NCBI GenBank assembly: GCA_900313615.1
Contig: OMRP01000022.1
Location: 1 to 38,611, forward strand
Length of the DNA stretch: 38,611 nt
Reading direction: 5' to 3'
Source: an uncultured Prevotellaceae bacterium
GTDB taxonomy: Bacteria; Bacteroidota; Bacteroidia; Bacteroidales; Bacteroidaceae
Shown: positions 6,432-16,100 of the stretch, piece after piece
Position numbering within the stretch: position 1 is the stretch's first letter
Layout: each line of letters begins with the position of its first letter
The notes under the pieces: generated by a model
Told to the model about the DNA's origin: nothing
Database searches by the model: none
What the model saw: the letters and a program-made list of their open reading frames with translations, nothing else
Translations under genes and position numbers: made by a program

Positions 6432-8945
6432 TTACCACTCATAGGCCGCTGCCAAGGCCAAGAACATGTAATGGGAAGAGGCGCCACCCAAACAATATTC
6501 CGTCTGCTGCCAAAGGAACGGGAAACGCAAGAGTTCGGGGAAATCGGGTCGGATAAGAGCCGTTCCCGAAACGACACCACCTGGGATATAACTCCAGTCG
6601 GCGCGGTTGGCACCATAGGCCACTGTGGCCGACGACGCACCGACACCTGACGCAAACGATTCGGTGTTTGTTCCTGGATGACATCCCAGCACAAAGTTCA
6701 GCGCATTCCACACAGGTGCCATGGGGAACACCTGGGGATAGGCCTTGGCAAGGAAATAATATCGGAAGGCGAAGTTTTGGATATCCCAGCCAGCGCCCCA
6801 TATCTGGGGACGATAAGGCACGCCGTAGGGTGTTTCCTTGGTTTGTTTTTCTATTTCCGCCGCCAAAACAGGCATCGCTCTCTCCACGGCCTGGGCAAGG
6901 TCTGCCGCTTTGCGGTTGCCAGAGGCGCAGAGGGTCTTATCCAAGCGAGCGACAATCCATCCCAACTCAGCCAGGTGCGAGGTGATGTAATCTGTCTGCC
7001 GCACAAGATAGTCAAGATAAGTTTTCTGTTGGGTTGAAAGGTATAATTCAACGGCTGCGTGTATCTTGGTTCCGATGATGCGCCGCTCATCATTCTTTTC
7101 GAAAATGGTTCGCGCTATCTCCAGACATGCCGTGGAAAGCGTGTCGTTGTACCTCTTCATACTACGGGCGATGGCCGCCAACTGCGCTGCGGTACCCATC
7201 TCTCGTTGGGGATTGTTTTCCGTGAAAATCCAGCGGTCGTCTTCATTTCCTTTCTGTCCATCGGTCATCGCCGCCGCATCACCGAGCAACACATACTGAC
7301 GCACTGTGGGACAGATGATGCCACGATAGAGCCTCCCCAATGCCTTATAGGAAGCCACCACGCTAAGCGCCCCATTTTCAATCTGCTGTAAAAGGTCATT
7401 CCGGCCATCGGGTTGGTGTATCTCCGCAATATGGCTATGTTGGTCTATGGCTGTCACATCAAGATGAGGACGGAAGGTCTCATAAGCCAAGGACAAGATG
7501 AACGACTCGCCCGCTTGCGACTCTACGCGAAGGTCATAGTCACCTGCATCATGCCAGCCACCTACATTCACGTTGGGCACTTGCTCCAGCGCCTGATAGG
7601 AAGAAATTCCGGGTTGCTGGGCATAGCCATCAATATGATTGCCCGTAGGTGCCATCAGCGCGTCATCCATGTGGCACGCATCATGCCATACCCGGTATTT
7701 CTCGTTCACCCTCATGTGACACATCTGAACGGGCAGGAAATATTCTACGACGGGTTGCCAAACACCACGTTGGTAGACATCTTCTCCTATGCGGAAGACG
7801 GCAGATAGCGATTCTCCAAAAGCAATCTGATATAGCCCCTGCTCCTTGACCCCGCTGAAGTCTGCTTGCAGATAACGGTAACGCAAAAAACGGCCCCACT
7901 CATTGGTGGGCAGTTCAGCCACGTTCTGCCGTCCATGTGCAGTTATCTTCATCAACTGCGCTGGATGGTGCGAGTTGTCATTGGCGTCCAGTTCTATAAC
8001 CACCTTTTTCTGTTGAAGTGGATGGTAACCCACTTGTGAAAGCTGCACCACAGGCTCACGCATCCATCCTTTCACCACATGGGGCGTAATCAGCCAACTG
8101 ATGGCCCCTTTCGAGGTATTGGCGGCTATCTCCTCTCGCAATACGAACCACCCATTGTTATGGTTCATGCGCCCATCGTAAAGACTCATCTTTCCTGTTT
8201 GCGAAACCACCGTGAAACACAACATCGAATCGTCGGGGCAAGCGGTGAACGACCGTCCTTCACAATAAGGCAATGCCACAATATCATCGGCCACCATCGG
8301 AGAATAGTCTTTGCCCACCAATCGATCGAGGTCAGCCACAGGACGTCCCTCAGGACGGTATTCACTGGCAAGCAGATGATTGGGCTGCCTCAACGACAAT
8401 GGGCTGTTGGGCTGTTGTGGGAAAATACCCGCTTGGTCATCCATCAGCCATGGCTTACCGAAGAGCAACCCCGGAAACAACTCCAAATTAAAACCCACCT
8501 TGCCCACGAAGGCTTGTGGCAACGCTTCATCCAGGTCAACAGTGACCAATATGCCATCTCCCTTGGGCTCCACACGTACGTTGTAACGCATCTGTAGGTC
8601 GGGGTAAATCATTGGGTTAAAGCCCGTCATGTGACGAGAAGAGTCGGGAAAACACAGGCTGGCTGTGATTGCCTGCCCTTCGACTGTCCTACCAAGCTGT
8701 TTGGGCACAGGCTGCCATTGTCCCGGCGTTGGCTCCAGTCTCAAGTCACCATTTGTAGCGATGCGGTTGCCATGCATGATAAGACACACGCCTCCCTGAT
8801 GGCCTTCAGGATAGATGTCGTCGAAAGCCATCACATCCACACCCTCATTGCGGAAATAGCCCTTGTCAGAGAGGGAGAAGTGCTGGGCCATGGCAACTAC
8901 AGCACTTAACAGTAGTAATAGGGAAGAAAAAAAACGTCTTTTCAT
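6432..8945 (-). CDS. Secreted glycoside hydrolase family 9 (endoglucanase-like)
   Basis: An 837-residue secreted protein with signal peptide MKRRFFSSLLLLLSAVVAMA (cleavage about 20-21). Residues 22-295 form an extra N-terminal region I do not recognise. A CelD_N-type immunoglobulin-like domain follows (about 298-385, starting VVQLSQVGYHP), then the (alpha/alpha)6 GH9 domain (about 395-837). The catalytic-base motif WHDAGDYD is at 464-471 (Asp466, Asp469), and Glu816 in WQQTEYC is the likely acid. GH9 enzymes invert beta-1,4-glucosidic bonds in cellulose or related beta-glucans; some act from the chain end. No type IX C-terminal sorting domain or cellulose-binding module is visible. It starts 3 bases after the GH3 stop, so the two are translationally close. 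Confidence 0.88.
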   Translation of the reverse strand: MKRRFFSSLLLLLSAVVAMAQHFSLSDKGYFRNEGVDVMAFDDIYPEGHQGGVCLIMHGNRIATNGDLRLEPTPGQWQPVPKQLGRTVEGQAITASLCFPDSSRHMTGFNPMIYPDLQMRYNVRVEPKGDGILVTVDLDEALPQAFVGKVGFNLELFPGLLFGKPWLMDDQAGIFPQQPNSPLSLRQPNHLLASEYRPEGRPVADLDRLVGKDYSPMVADDIVALPYCEGRSFTACPDDSMLCFTVVSQTGKMSLYDGRMNHNNGWFVLREEIAANTSKGAISWLITPHVVKGWMREPVVQLSQVGYHPLQQKKVVIELDANDNSHHPAQLMKITAHGRQNVAELPTNEWGRFLRYRYLQADFSGVKEQGLYQIAFGESLSAVFRIGEDVYQRGVWQPVVEYFLPVQMCHMRVNEKYRVWHDACHMDDALMAPTGNHIDGYAQQPGISSYQALEQVPNVNVGGWHDAGDYDLRVESQAGESFILSLAYETFRPHLDVTAIDQHSHIAEIHQPDGRNDLLQQIENGALSVVASYKALGRLYRGIICPTVRQYVLLGDAAAMTDGQKGNEDDRWIFTENNPQREMGTAAQLAAIARSMKRYNDTLSTACLEIARTIFEKNDERRIIGTKIHAAVELYLSTQQKTYLDYLVRQTDYITSHLAELGWIVARLDKTLCASGNRKAADLAQAVERAMPVLAAEIEKQTKETPYGVPYRPQIWGAGWDIQNFAFRYYFLAKAYPQVFPMAPVWNALNFVLGCHPGTNTESFASGVGASSATVAYGANRADWSYIPGGVVSGTALIRPDFPELLRFPFLWQQTEYCLGGASSHYMFLALAAAYEW

Positions 8946-8948
8946 ATA

Positions 8949-11162
8949 TCAATTGATTTCTGTTTCGGAAGATAAAGGCAGGCTATCGGATGATCCACCT
9001 ACACACACTTTGATTTTTCCTGGTTCCATCATCCAGGTCTGAGCAGCCTCGTCCCAATGACAAAGGTCGATTCTGCGGATAGGGATGACAATGGTCTTAC
9101 GCTCACCGCCCTTCAGCGCCACCCGTTTGAACCCTTTCAGTTCCTTCAATGGACGCTCGATGTGTGACTGAGGACGCGAGACATATACCTGTGCCACTTC
9201 CTCTGCATCCACAGAAGAAGTATTGGCGATGGTAAAGCTGACATCGAAACCTTCAACCGTCGGTTTTATCTCCATGTCGCCATATCTGAACTGGGCGAAA
9301 GACAAACCATATCCGAACGGATAAGCCACCGCTACATGCTTGCTGTCATACCACCGGTAGCCCACCAGACCTTCTTCGGCATAGTTGGCGACGAGTTGCT
9401 GCCGACGTTCGTTGCTCTCGTTGTTCACCAACCCCACGAAGATGTCTCCTTGGTTGTTGTTGTCGATGGTTTGGGGATAACTGTTCGTGGCATAGGCGGG
9501 AACATCCTCCAACTTTTTGGGCCAACTCATGGGCAATTTTCCCGACGGAGATATTTTTCCGGTGAACACTTCGGCCAGCGCCTGGCCACCCATGGAACCA
9601 TTGAACCAGGAAGCCACCAAAGCACCAGAAGTCTCGTTCACCGTGGTGACATCCACAGGACCTCCCGAAACGACCACTGTCACCATGCGATTGTTGGCCT
9701 GCGCCAAAGCCTTGGCCAATTCATCCTGCCCCGAGGGCAATGTGATGCTTTTGCGATCGGACCCTTCCGTTTCCACCTCACGGTTGTCACCTGCGAAGAA
9801 GACCACCAAATCGGCCTTCTTGGCGGCTTTCACTGCTTCAGCCAAGAGATGCCGGTCTGCCTCCTGCTGGGGACTCTGCCGCTTGCCTCGGCTCTGGCGG
9901 TCAAAACCTTTATATCCCTGCACGTACGTTATTTTCACCTGATTGCCAAGTATCGTCTGTAAACCTTCAAGAGGTGTTATCTCACGGCGCGTCTTCACAC
10001 CGGCGCCCACGCCACCCTGTGCCATCGTTGTGACAGCATTCTCGCCCACAACGACGATGTTTTTGACGCGTCTGGTGTCAATAGGCAACAAACCGTCGTT
10101 TTTGAGGAGTACGATGGAACGGCGGGCCACCTCCAAAGCGATGTTCATCTCTTCCGGATTACCCACGGGCTGTTGGTTGGCTTGCTCCTTGGTTATGGGT
10201 TTCACCACCATCCTTACCCTGAGAATTTCCCGGACACGTTGGTTGATGACATCTTCGCTCACCTTACCAGCTCTGACCGAGTCGAGGAGCGCCTGCCCCA
10301 TATAACGGTTGCCTGGCATCTCCACATTCATGCCCGCCGTGACTGCGTCGACCGTGGAGTGGACACCTCCCCAGTCGCTGATGACCATGCCGGGAAAACC
10401 CCATTGCTTTCGAAGGATGGTGTTGAGCAACTGTTCGTTCTCGGAACACCAACGGCCATTCACCTTGTTATAGGCTGCCATCACCCCCCAAGCATCGGCC
10501 TCGCGGATAGCCATCTCAAAAGGACGTAGGTATATCTCATGCATGGCACGGTCGGACACATGCACATCCACGAAACCTCTGTAATCTTCTTGGTTGTTCA
10601 GGGCGTAATGTTTCAGGCACACGGCAGTGCCATTGTCTTGGGTACCACGTGTGTAAGCCACCGCCAACGCACCACTCAGCAGGGGGTCTTCACTCAGATA
10701 TTCATAAGTTCGCCCTCCCGTGGGGATACGTTGGATGTTGATGGCTGGTCCCAAAATCATGTCCTTGCCACGCATTCGGGCCTCGCGGCCCATACCCTGC
10801 CCATAGGCATAAGCCCACTCTACGCTCCAAGTGGCCGCCAATGCTGAACCCGTCGGAAAAAATGTGGCGGAGTCGTTCGTCAGGTGCAAGGAATTCCACG
10901 AATGCGGTTCCATCTCCTCGCGTATGCCAAAGGGGCCGTCGGCATATTCCATGTCGGCAATACCCAACCGGGGAATTCCTTCCGAGGAAAACATGTTTTT
11001 CCCGTGAAGCATCGCTATCTTCTCTTCAAGACTCATGCCCGCGATAATCGACTCTATCTGCTGTTCGTTGTCCATCAAACGCGTGGCATATTGCTGGGCC
11101 GAAGATGTTGACGCATAGGCAACAACCGCGGCCAAAAATATCATGATTCTTATTGTCTTCAT
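8949..11162 (-). CDS. Secreted glycoside hydrolase family 3 beta-glucosidase
   Basis: A 737-residue BglX-like enzyme with signal peptide ending near residue 22 (STSSAQ). The N-terminal TIM barrel carries the Lys184-His185 substrate motif and the nucleophile Asp263 in VISDWGGV. The alpha/beta sandwich domain supplies the likely acid/base glutamate in the EVETEGSDRK loop. A C-terminal fibronectin-III-like domain follows from about residue 645 after the YPFGYGLSF motif. Retaining GH3 enzymes release glucose from the non-reducing ends of beta-glucosides. The gene lies 74 bases after the uncharacterised protein and just before GH9, so an endo-acting and an exo-acting enzyme are made together. The true substrate (cello-oligosaccharides, mixed-linkage glucan or others) cannot be read from the sequence. 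Confidence 0.9.
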   Translation of the reverse strand: MKTIRIMIFLAAVVAYASTSSAQQYATRLMDNEQQIESIIAGMSLEEKIAMLHGKNMFSSEGIPRLGIADMEYADGPFGIREEMEPHSWNSLHLTNDSATFFPTGSALAATWSVEWAYAYGQGMGREARMRGKDMILGPAINIQRIPTGGRTYEYLSEDPLLSGALAVAYTRGTQDNGTAVCLKHYALNNQEDYRGFVDVHVSDRAMHEIYLRPFEMAIREADAWGVMAAYNKVNGRWCSENEQLLNTILRKQWGFPGMVISDWGGVHSTVDAVTAGMNVEMPGNRYMGQALLDSVRAGKVSEDVINQRVREILRVRMVVKPITKEQANQQPVGNPEEMNIALEVARRSIVLLKNDGLLPIDTRRVKNIVVVGENAVTTMAQGGVGAGVKTRREITPLEGLQTILGNQVKITYVQGYKGFDRQSRGKRQSPQQEADRHLLAEAVKAAKKADLVVFFAGDNREVETEGSDRKSITLPSGQDELAKALAQANNRMVTVVVSGGPVDVTTVNETSGALVASWFNGSMGGQALAEVFTGKISPSGKLPMSWPKKLEDVPAYATNSYPQTIDNNNQGDIFVGLVNNESNERRQQLVANYAEEGLVGYRWYDSKHVAVAYPFGYGLSFAQFRYGDMEIKPTVEGFDVSFTIANTSSVDAEEVAQVYVSRPQSHIERPLKELKGFKRVALKGGERKTIVIPIRRIDLCHWDEAAQTWMMEPGKIKVCVGGSSDSLPLSSETEIN

Positions 11163-11236
11163 AGTGTCTGTCTCTCTTTACTACTGTCTTTTTATTACTT
11201 CCATGAAGGAAGCGTATTAACATATCATTCAACAAA

Positions 11237-13120
11237 TCAATATCCCAATCCTACATAACTATGTGCCGCCATTCTAATGTCGAACACCGTTTGGGTGTCT
11301 GAATAGCCGAAGAAACGATTGCGGCTGTATTGTACCTCAACAGGGTCAACCTTTTCACCCGTCAACAGGTTACGCAACGCTTTCACCTTGGAATTGACCA
11401 CGACACGAATACTGACAGCATTATCGTTGAAATTCTCCACCACCATGGTTTTGTTGTCGTAAGGGAACAGCGACACTTTCGAAGGCCCTTCGATATACGC
11501 GCCCACATCTTTGCTCATGGCGCGGCGGATGACGTTGAGCGCTCCTGCGGGATAGTCGTATAGATTGCCAAAATCATCGGGTATGGTGAGCACGAAGAGC
11601 ATACCTTTGGAGTATGTGTCACGCAGCAAGATGGGGTAACCTGAGACACCACCACGGAGCGGCCTACCTGCGCTGACCACCTCCCATGCGTCGTTGGTGA
11701 AATACTTCACCTGTGGAATGATAAACTCACGCTCCGACTTGCCAGCCATACCAAAATCATTGACAATAGCCTTCAGGTCGCCGCAATACAGTTCCACCAC
11801 ATCGGCAAGCTTATCTTTGATGGTTTTCAGAAGACCAGTGGTAATAATGACATCCCCACCCCGTTTCAGCTGTTGTTTGATTTTCTCCACAATCTGCGGG
11901 TCCTTGGCGGCTTGTTGGGTGAGAAGCACTTGCTGTCTATTATCTATCCATTGCGGGTGCATATCCATGGGCAGGCCTATCATACCGAGATAGTTCTGAA
12001 GGAAATCCTCGCCCGACGAGTGGTATGGCTTATATGAAACCAATCCGACGGGGCGTCCCAGTTGTCCCACCAATCTGTCGGTCTGATGCAACGTCACGTT
12101 GGCAAATCGAGCCATGGTGGTCGGCGTGATGGTTTTACCGTCCTTCGTGAAAGGGGCCACCATCTCATCATAGCGGAAACTATTTCCACCTTCTGCCTGC
12201 CACGAAGCACGCATGGCCGGAGTGATTTTCACCTCGGCCAACTGCATATAGTTCCAAAGAATGATTTCAGGTGTTCGCGACAACATGGTGAGGTGCAGTT
12301 GCTCGGCATAACGGTCCATGCTCATGTGTATGCCACCGGCATCCACCCAACCGCCGCCGTTGCGTCCTGGAGCGACATTGTCGAAATAACGCATGATATT
12401 ATAACTCAGATAATTCTGCAGGTGTTGAGCCGATCCTGGGTCGCGTGTTTCCGTTCCGGTCCATATACCATCAAAATAAGAAGGTTCTTCTTCCAAGTTG
12501 AAGCCCAAGCCATGGAAATGGTCATACCAATTGGGGTATTTCACGATGACCTTCACCTTCGGATTGACCGCCTTGGCGGGGTTAACAACCAGTTCACGTC
12601 CCGCATCGGCCATCAGGCGCAATCTATATTCTGTCCAGCTCTTGTCTCCTTTCGCCGCTATCTCATCATCATTTTTCAAGTCGATGAAAAAGAAATCGTC
12701 GAGGATGAAATCGTCAAAGTATTTAGCGGTATATTCTGAAATATATTTCACTTGTTGCCTTTCCTCCTCGCGTGCATAACTATATGTTTCGAAGTCGGAG
12801 GGTTCCGAGCGTGTAAAAGTGATGCCACCACCCACCTCTAATCCTTTGGAAAGGAAGAACTTTTTCACTTTGAGCAACGTCTTCTCTGGCACGATGAATG
12901 CGTCACGGTGGGTCTCAATGTATATCTTGTCTAAATCTACCTGACTACTTACCGTTTCCCATGTCGTCTGTAGGAACTTGTCGTCTTCCATCCGTGCCAC
13001 GTCTTGGGCACGTATATAAGTTGACACCTTGAAATTTTGGAATTTTCCTGCTTGGATAGTGGTCGTGGCCAAGAGAGCCATCAACATCAATAACAATTTT
13101 CTTGAATAGTTGTTCATCAT
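11237..13120 (-). CDS. Uncharacterised secreted TIM-barrel-like protein, possible glycosidase
   Basis: I do not recognise the family of this 627-residue protein. It has a signal peptide (about 1-24, ending TTIQAG). Eight strand-like segments at regular spacing suggest a (beta/alpha)8 barrel: STYIRAQD (33-40), KIYIETHRD, EVGGGITFTR, DDFILDDFFF (136-145), KVIVKYPNWY, FDGIWTGTETRD (216-227), GGWVDAGG and EIILWNYMQ (about 285-293). Acidic residues cluster at strand ends (Asp141, Asp142, Glu224, Asp260). A Rossmann-like region (about 355-540) and a beta-sandwich (about 545-627) follow, an order that recalls clan GH-A enzymes such as GH42. It sits 25 bases after the regulator gene and upstream of GH3 and GH9. 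A glycosidase role is an inference from fold and context only. Confidence 0.7.
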   Translation of the reverse strand: MMNNYSRKLLLMLMALLATTTIQAGKFQNFKVSTYIRAQDVARMEDDKFLQTTWETVSSQVDLDKIYIETHRDAFIVPEKTLLKVKKFFLSKGLEVGGGITFTRSEPSDFETYSYAREEERQQVKYISEYTAKYFDDFILDDFFFIDLKNDDEIAAKGDKSWTEYRLRLMADAGRELVVNPAKAVNPKVKVIVKYPNWYDHFHGLGFNLEEEPSYFDGIWTGTETRDPGSAQHLQNYLSYNIMRYFDNVAPGRNGGGWVDAGGIHMSMDRYAEQLHLTMLSRTPEIILWNYMQLAEVKITPAMRASWQAEGGNSFRYDEMVAPFTKDGKTITPTTMARFANVTLHQTDRLVGQLGRPVGLVSYKPYHSSGEDFLQNYLGMIGLPMDMHPQWIDNRQQVLLTQQAAKDPQIVEKIKQQLKRGGDVIITTGLLKTIKDKLADVVELYCGDLKAIVNDFGMAGKSEREFIIPQVKYFTNDAWEVVSAGRPLRGGVSGYPILLRDTYSKGMLFVLTIPDDFGNLYDYPAGALNVIRRAMSKDVGAYIEGPSKVSLFPYDNKTMVVENFNDNAVSIRVVVNSKVKALRNLLTGEKVDPVEVQYSRNRFFGYSDTQTVFDIRMAAHSYVGLGY

Positions 13121-13145
13121 TTTTCTTTAGGTTTTTTATAGGTCA

Positions 13146-16100
13146 TTATTTGCGTTTCTTCAAGTGTTCGGATGGTGTTTCGCCATACATCATTTTGAAA
13201 TAATGGGTGAACTGTTTCGCTGAATAACCCACCATGTTGGCCACCTCTGATATATTGGTCTTTCCTTGGTCGAGCAAGCTCTTTCCACGTTTCACTTTGA
13301 TGATTCTGATAAATTCCAAAGGTGATTTTCCGGTGATGGCCATCAATTTCTTATAGAGATGCCCACGGGTCATGCCCACGGCACTACTCAACTGGACGAC
13401 GGAATAATCCATATTCTGTATATTTGCCTCAATGTCTTCAATGACATGGCTGATGAGTTCTTCATCGAGTGAGCTGACCGTGATATCACTGGGCTTAATC
13501 TCTATTCCCGTGGCAACGTTATGGTGTACGTTTTGAGTCCACTCCAATATTCGCCGTATTCGTAGGCGCAACACAGCCAGGCTATATGGTTTGGTGATGT
13601 AATCGGCGGCGCCCTCCTCCAGGCCAGCCACGATATTCTCCTCGCTACTCTTGGCCGTGAGGAAAATGACAGGAATATGCGAATAATTGATGTCGTTCTT
13701 GATTTGCCGGAAGAAGGCCACACCATCCATGACGGGCATCATCACGTCGCTGACCACAAGACTCACATGGTCTGTGGTGCTCAATAACGCAAGCGCCTCT
13801 TTTCCATTGGCGGCGATGAGCACATTGAATTCGTCTTCAAGGCTACGCTGAAGGAAGAGCCTCGCATCCATGTTGTCGTCAACAACAAGGATGGTTTGCT
13901 TTTCAGGAGCATCGTTATCGGCAATAATCTCGTTGGGCAACGATACCGTTTCCGAACCTGACACGCCTTCAACAACCGATTCAGAGGAAGACACGGGCAA
14001 TACCACCGTGAAAACGGAACCTTTCGGTTTGTTGTCGGCAACGGACACCCTGCCACCCATCATGTCGACATATAATTTGACGATATGTAGGCCTAGGCCA
14101 CTGCCCTCTTGCTCCTGCCCGTGCGTTTCCTGCATGAAACGGTCAAAAATATGATGTTTGTCTTTTACTCCGATACCTGTGTCGGCCACGCTCAATGTCA
14201 CCTCCTGCTGGCTGCCTTTACTGTTGATGTCGAGCGCCACAGTTACCGAGCCATTGTCTGTATTGTATTTGAAAGCGTTGGACAGCAGGTTGGTGATGAC
14301 TCGCCGCATCTTGTTTTCGTCGAAATCGATGAAAATAGGCGACGTGGGCAATTTCGTTTGCAACTTAATCTGCTTGCCCGAATGATAATAGGAAAAGCCC
14401 TGTACCGTCTGCCGTACGAAACTCACAATGTCGGCATGTTTGAGGTTCACCTTTTCTTTTCCCTCGTCTATCCGTCGGAAATCAAGCATCTGCAATACCA
14501 ACTCGTGGAGTTGACGGGCATTGCGCCATGCCACATCGACTTCTGTACGTATGGCGACCGGAAGATGGATGTTGCGTATCTTCTCCAAAGGTGCCACCAC
14601 CAATGTGAGAGGCGTTTTCAAGTCATGGCTGATATTGGTGAAGAACCTGATTTTGTCTTCTTCCATCTCATATTTCTTCAGGTTTATCTCCATCTGTTTG
14701 ATGGCGAGTTTGCGTTTTTGGCGAAGCTGCGAGAACCTAAAGAGTAGGTAAAGGATGGTTGCGAAGATGACGAGATAGAGCAGCAAGGCAATCTTTGACA
14801 GCCACAACGGCGGCTCCACCTTGATGGGCAACTCGGCAATCTCGCTCTCCATAATGCCTGGCAACTCGGCTTTCACTTGAAGCACATGGGTGCCAGGGCT
14901 TAACGTGGCAAAGAAGAGGTAGTTGTTAGGCGCTTTCATCCACTCCTCTTCTCCCTTAAAACGATAGAGGTACTTTATCTTGCGGTTTTGTGCTGGCACC
15001 ATACCTGAAATGGAAATACCCAGCTGGTCATTGTACTTGATGGTGAAATCGGTAAGAGATTTGGACACGGACTTGCCATTGATACGGAACTCCGTGAACT
15101 GCACACGCAACATTGGATGGTGCATGGCTATTTCATTAGGCAGGATGTTGATATATCCCGTATAACAACCCAGCAATACCGCACCTTCTTCTGTGGACAA
15201 TGCCGCATTGTTGGAGAAGACGATATGATAAAGCGCATCGGAATCCAAATATGGATAGCAATTATACACGAAATGGTTGTCTTTAGTCATATGTGTGGAG
15301 ATGCAAGTCAGCCCGTTGTCGGTGCTAACCCAGACAAAATTGCCACATCGAGCGATTGCCCTGACAGTGTTGTGCGACATGCCCTGTTCCGTGGTGAAAT
15401 GGTCCAGGGTGGAGCCATTGACGTGATACGCCCACAAGCCGTTTCTGCTGCCTATCCAAAGAGTATTGCCATTGTCCTTCATGAGGGAAGACACATATTC
15501 GCCTTCGAGTTTCTTCATTTGCTCGATTTGCAAGAACTGGTTTTTTGCACAATCGTAAACGGAAACGCCCATAGCCGTTCCAATGTAAATGACGTCATGC
15601 TGTGAGTCGTAAGCCAAACATAACGTACCATTGGCCACGAGGGGAGTATTCCGCGACGTGTAATTGACGGTCTGGCCATTCGGCATAATCTTCACCAAGC
15701 CTTTGTCCACCGTAGCCACCCAGATATTGTCATGTTTATCCGTGGCTATCGCCTTGACATATTTCAAGGTGGAGTCGTTGGGAAGCATAGGTACGAATCG
15801 TACTCCTTCGAACTTTGATATGCCACTGCCGTAGGTACCAGCCATAACACTACCATCGGGATGTATGGCCAAGGAGGTTACGATATTGGAAGGCAGTTGC
15901 TGCAATGATGCCGAGTAATATGTTACGGTCCCTGTGGGTGACTTCTTCATGATACCACTTCCATCGAACCCTACCCACAAATTGCCTTGGCTGTCTTGGA
16001 GAAGTGAGCTAACGTCTTCATTGGTGCCCGTGGAAACGAGGCTAAGATTCGGACGGTTTAAGTCGCAATAGGCGACACCTAGTTTCGCCGACCCAATCCA

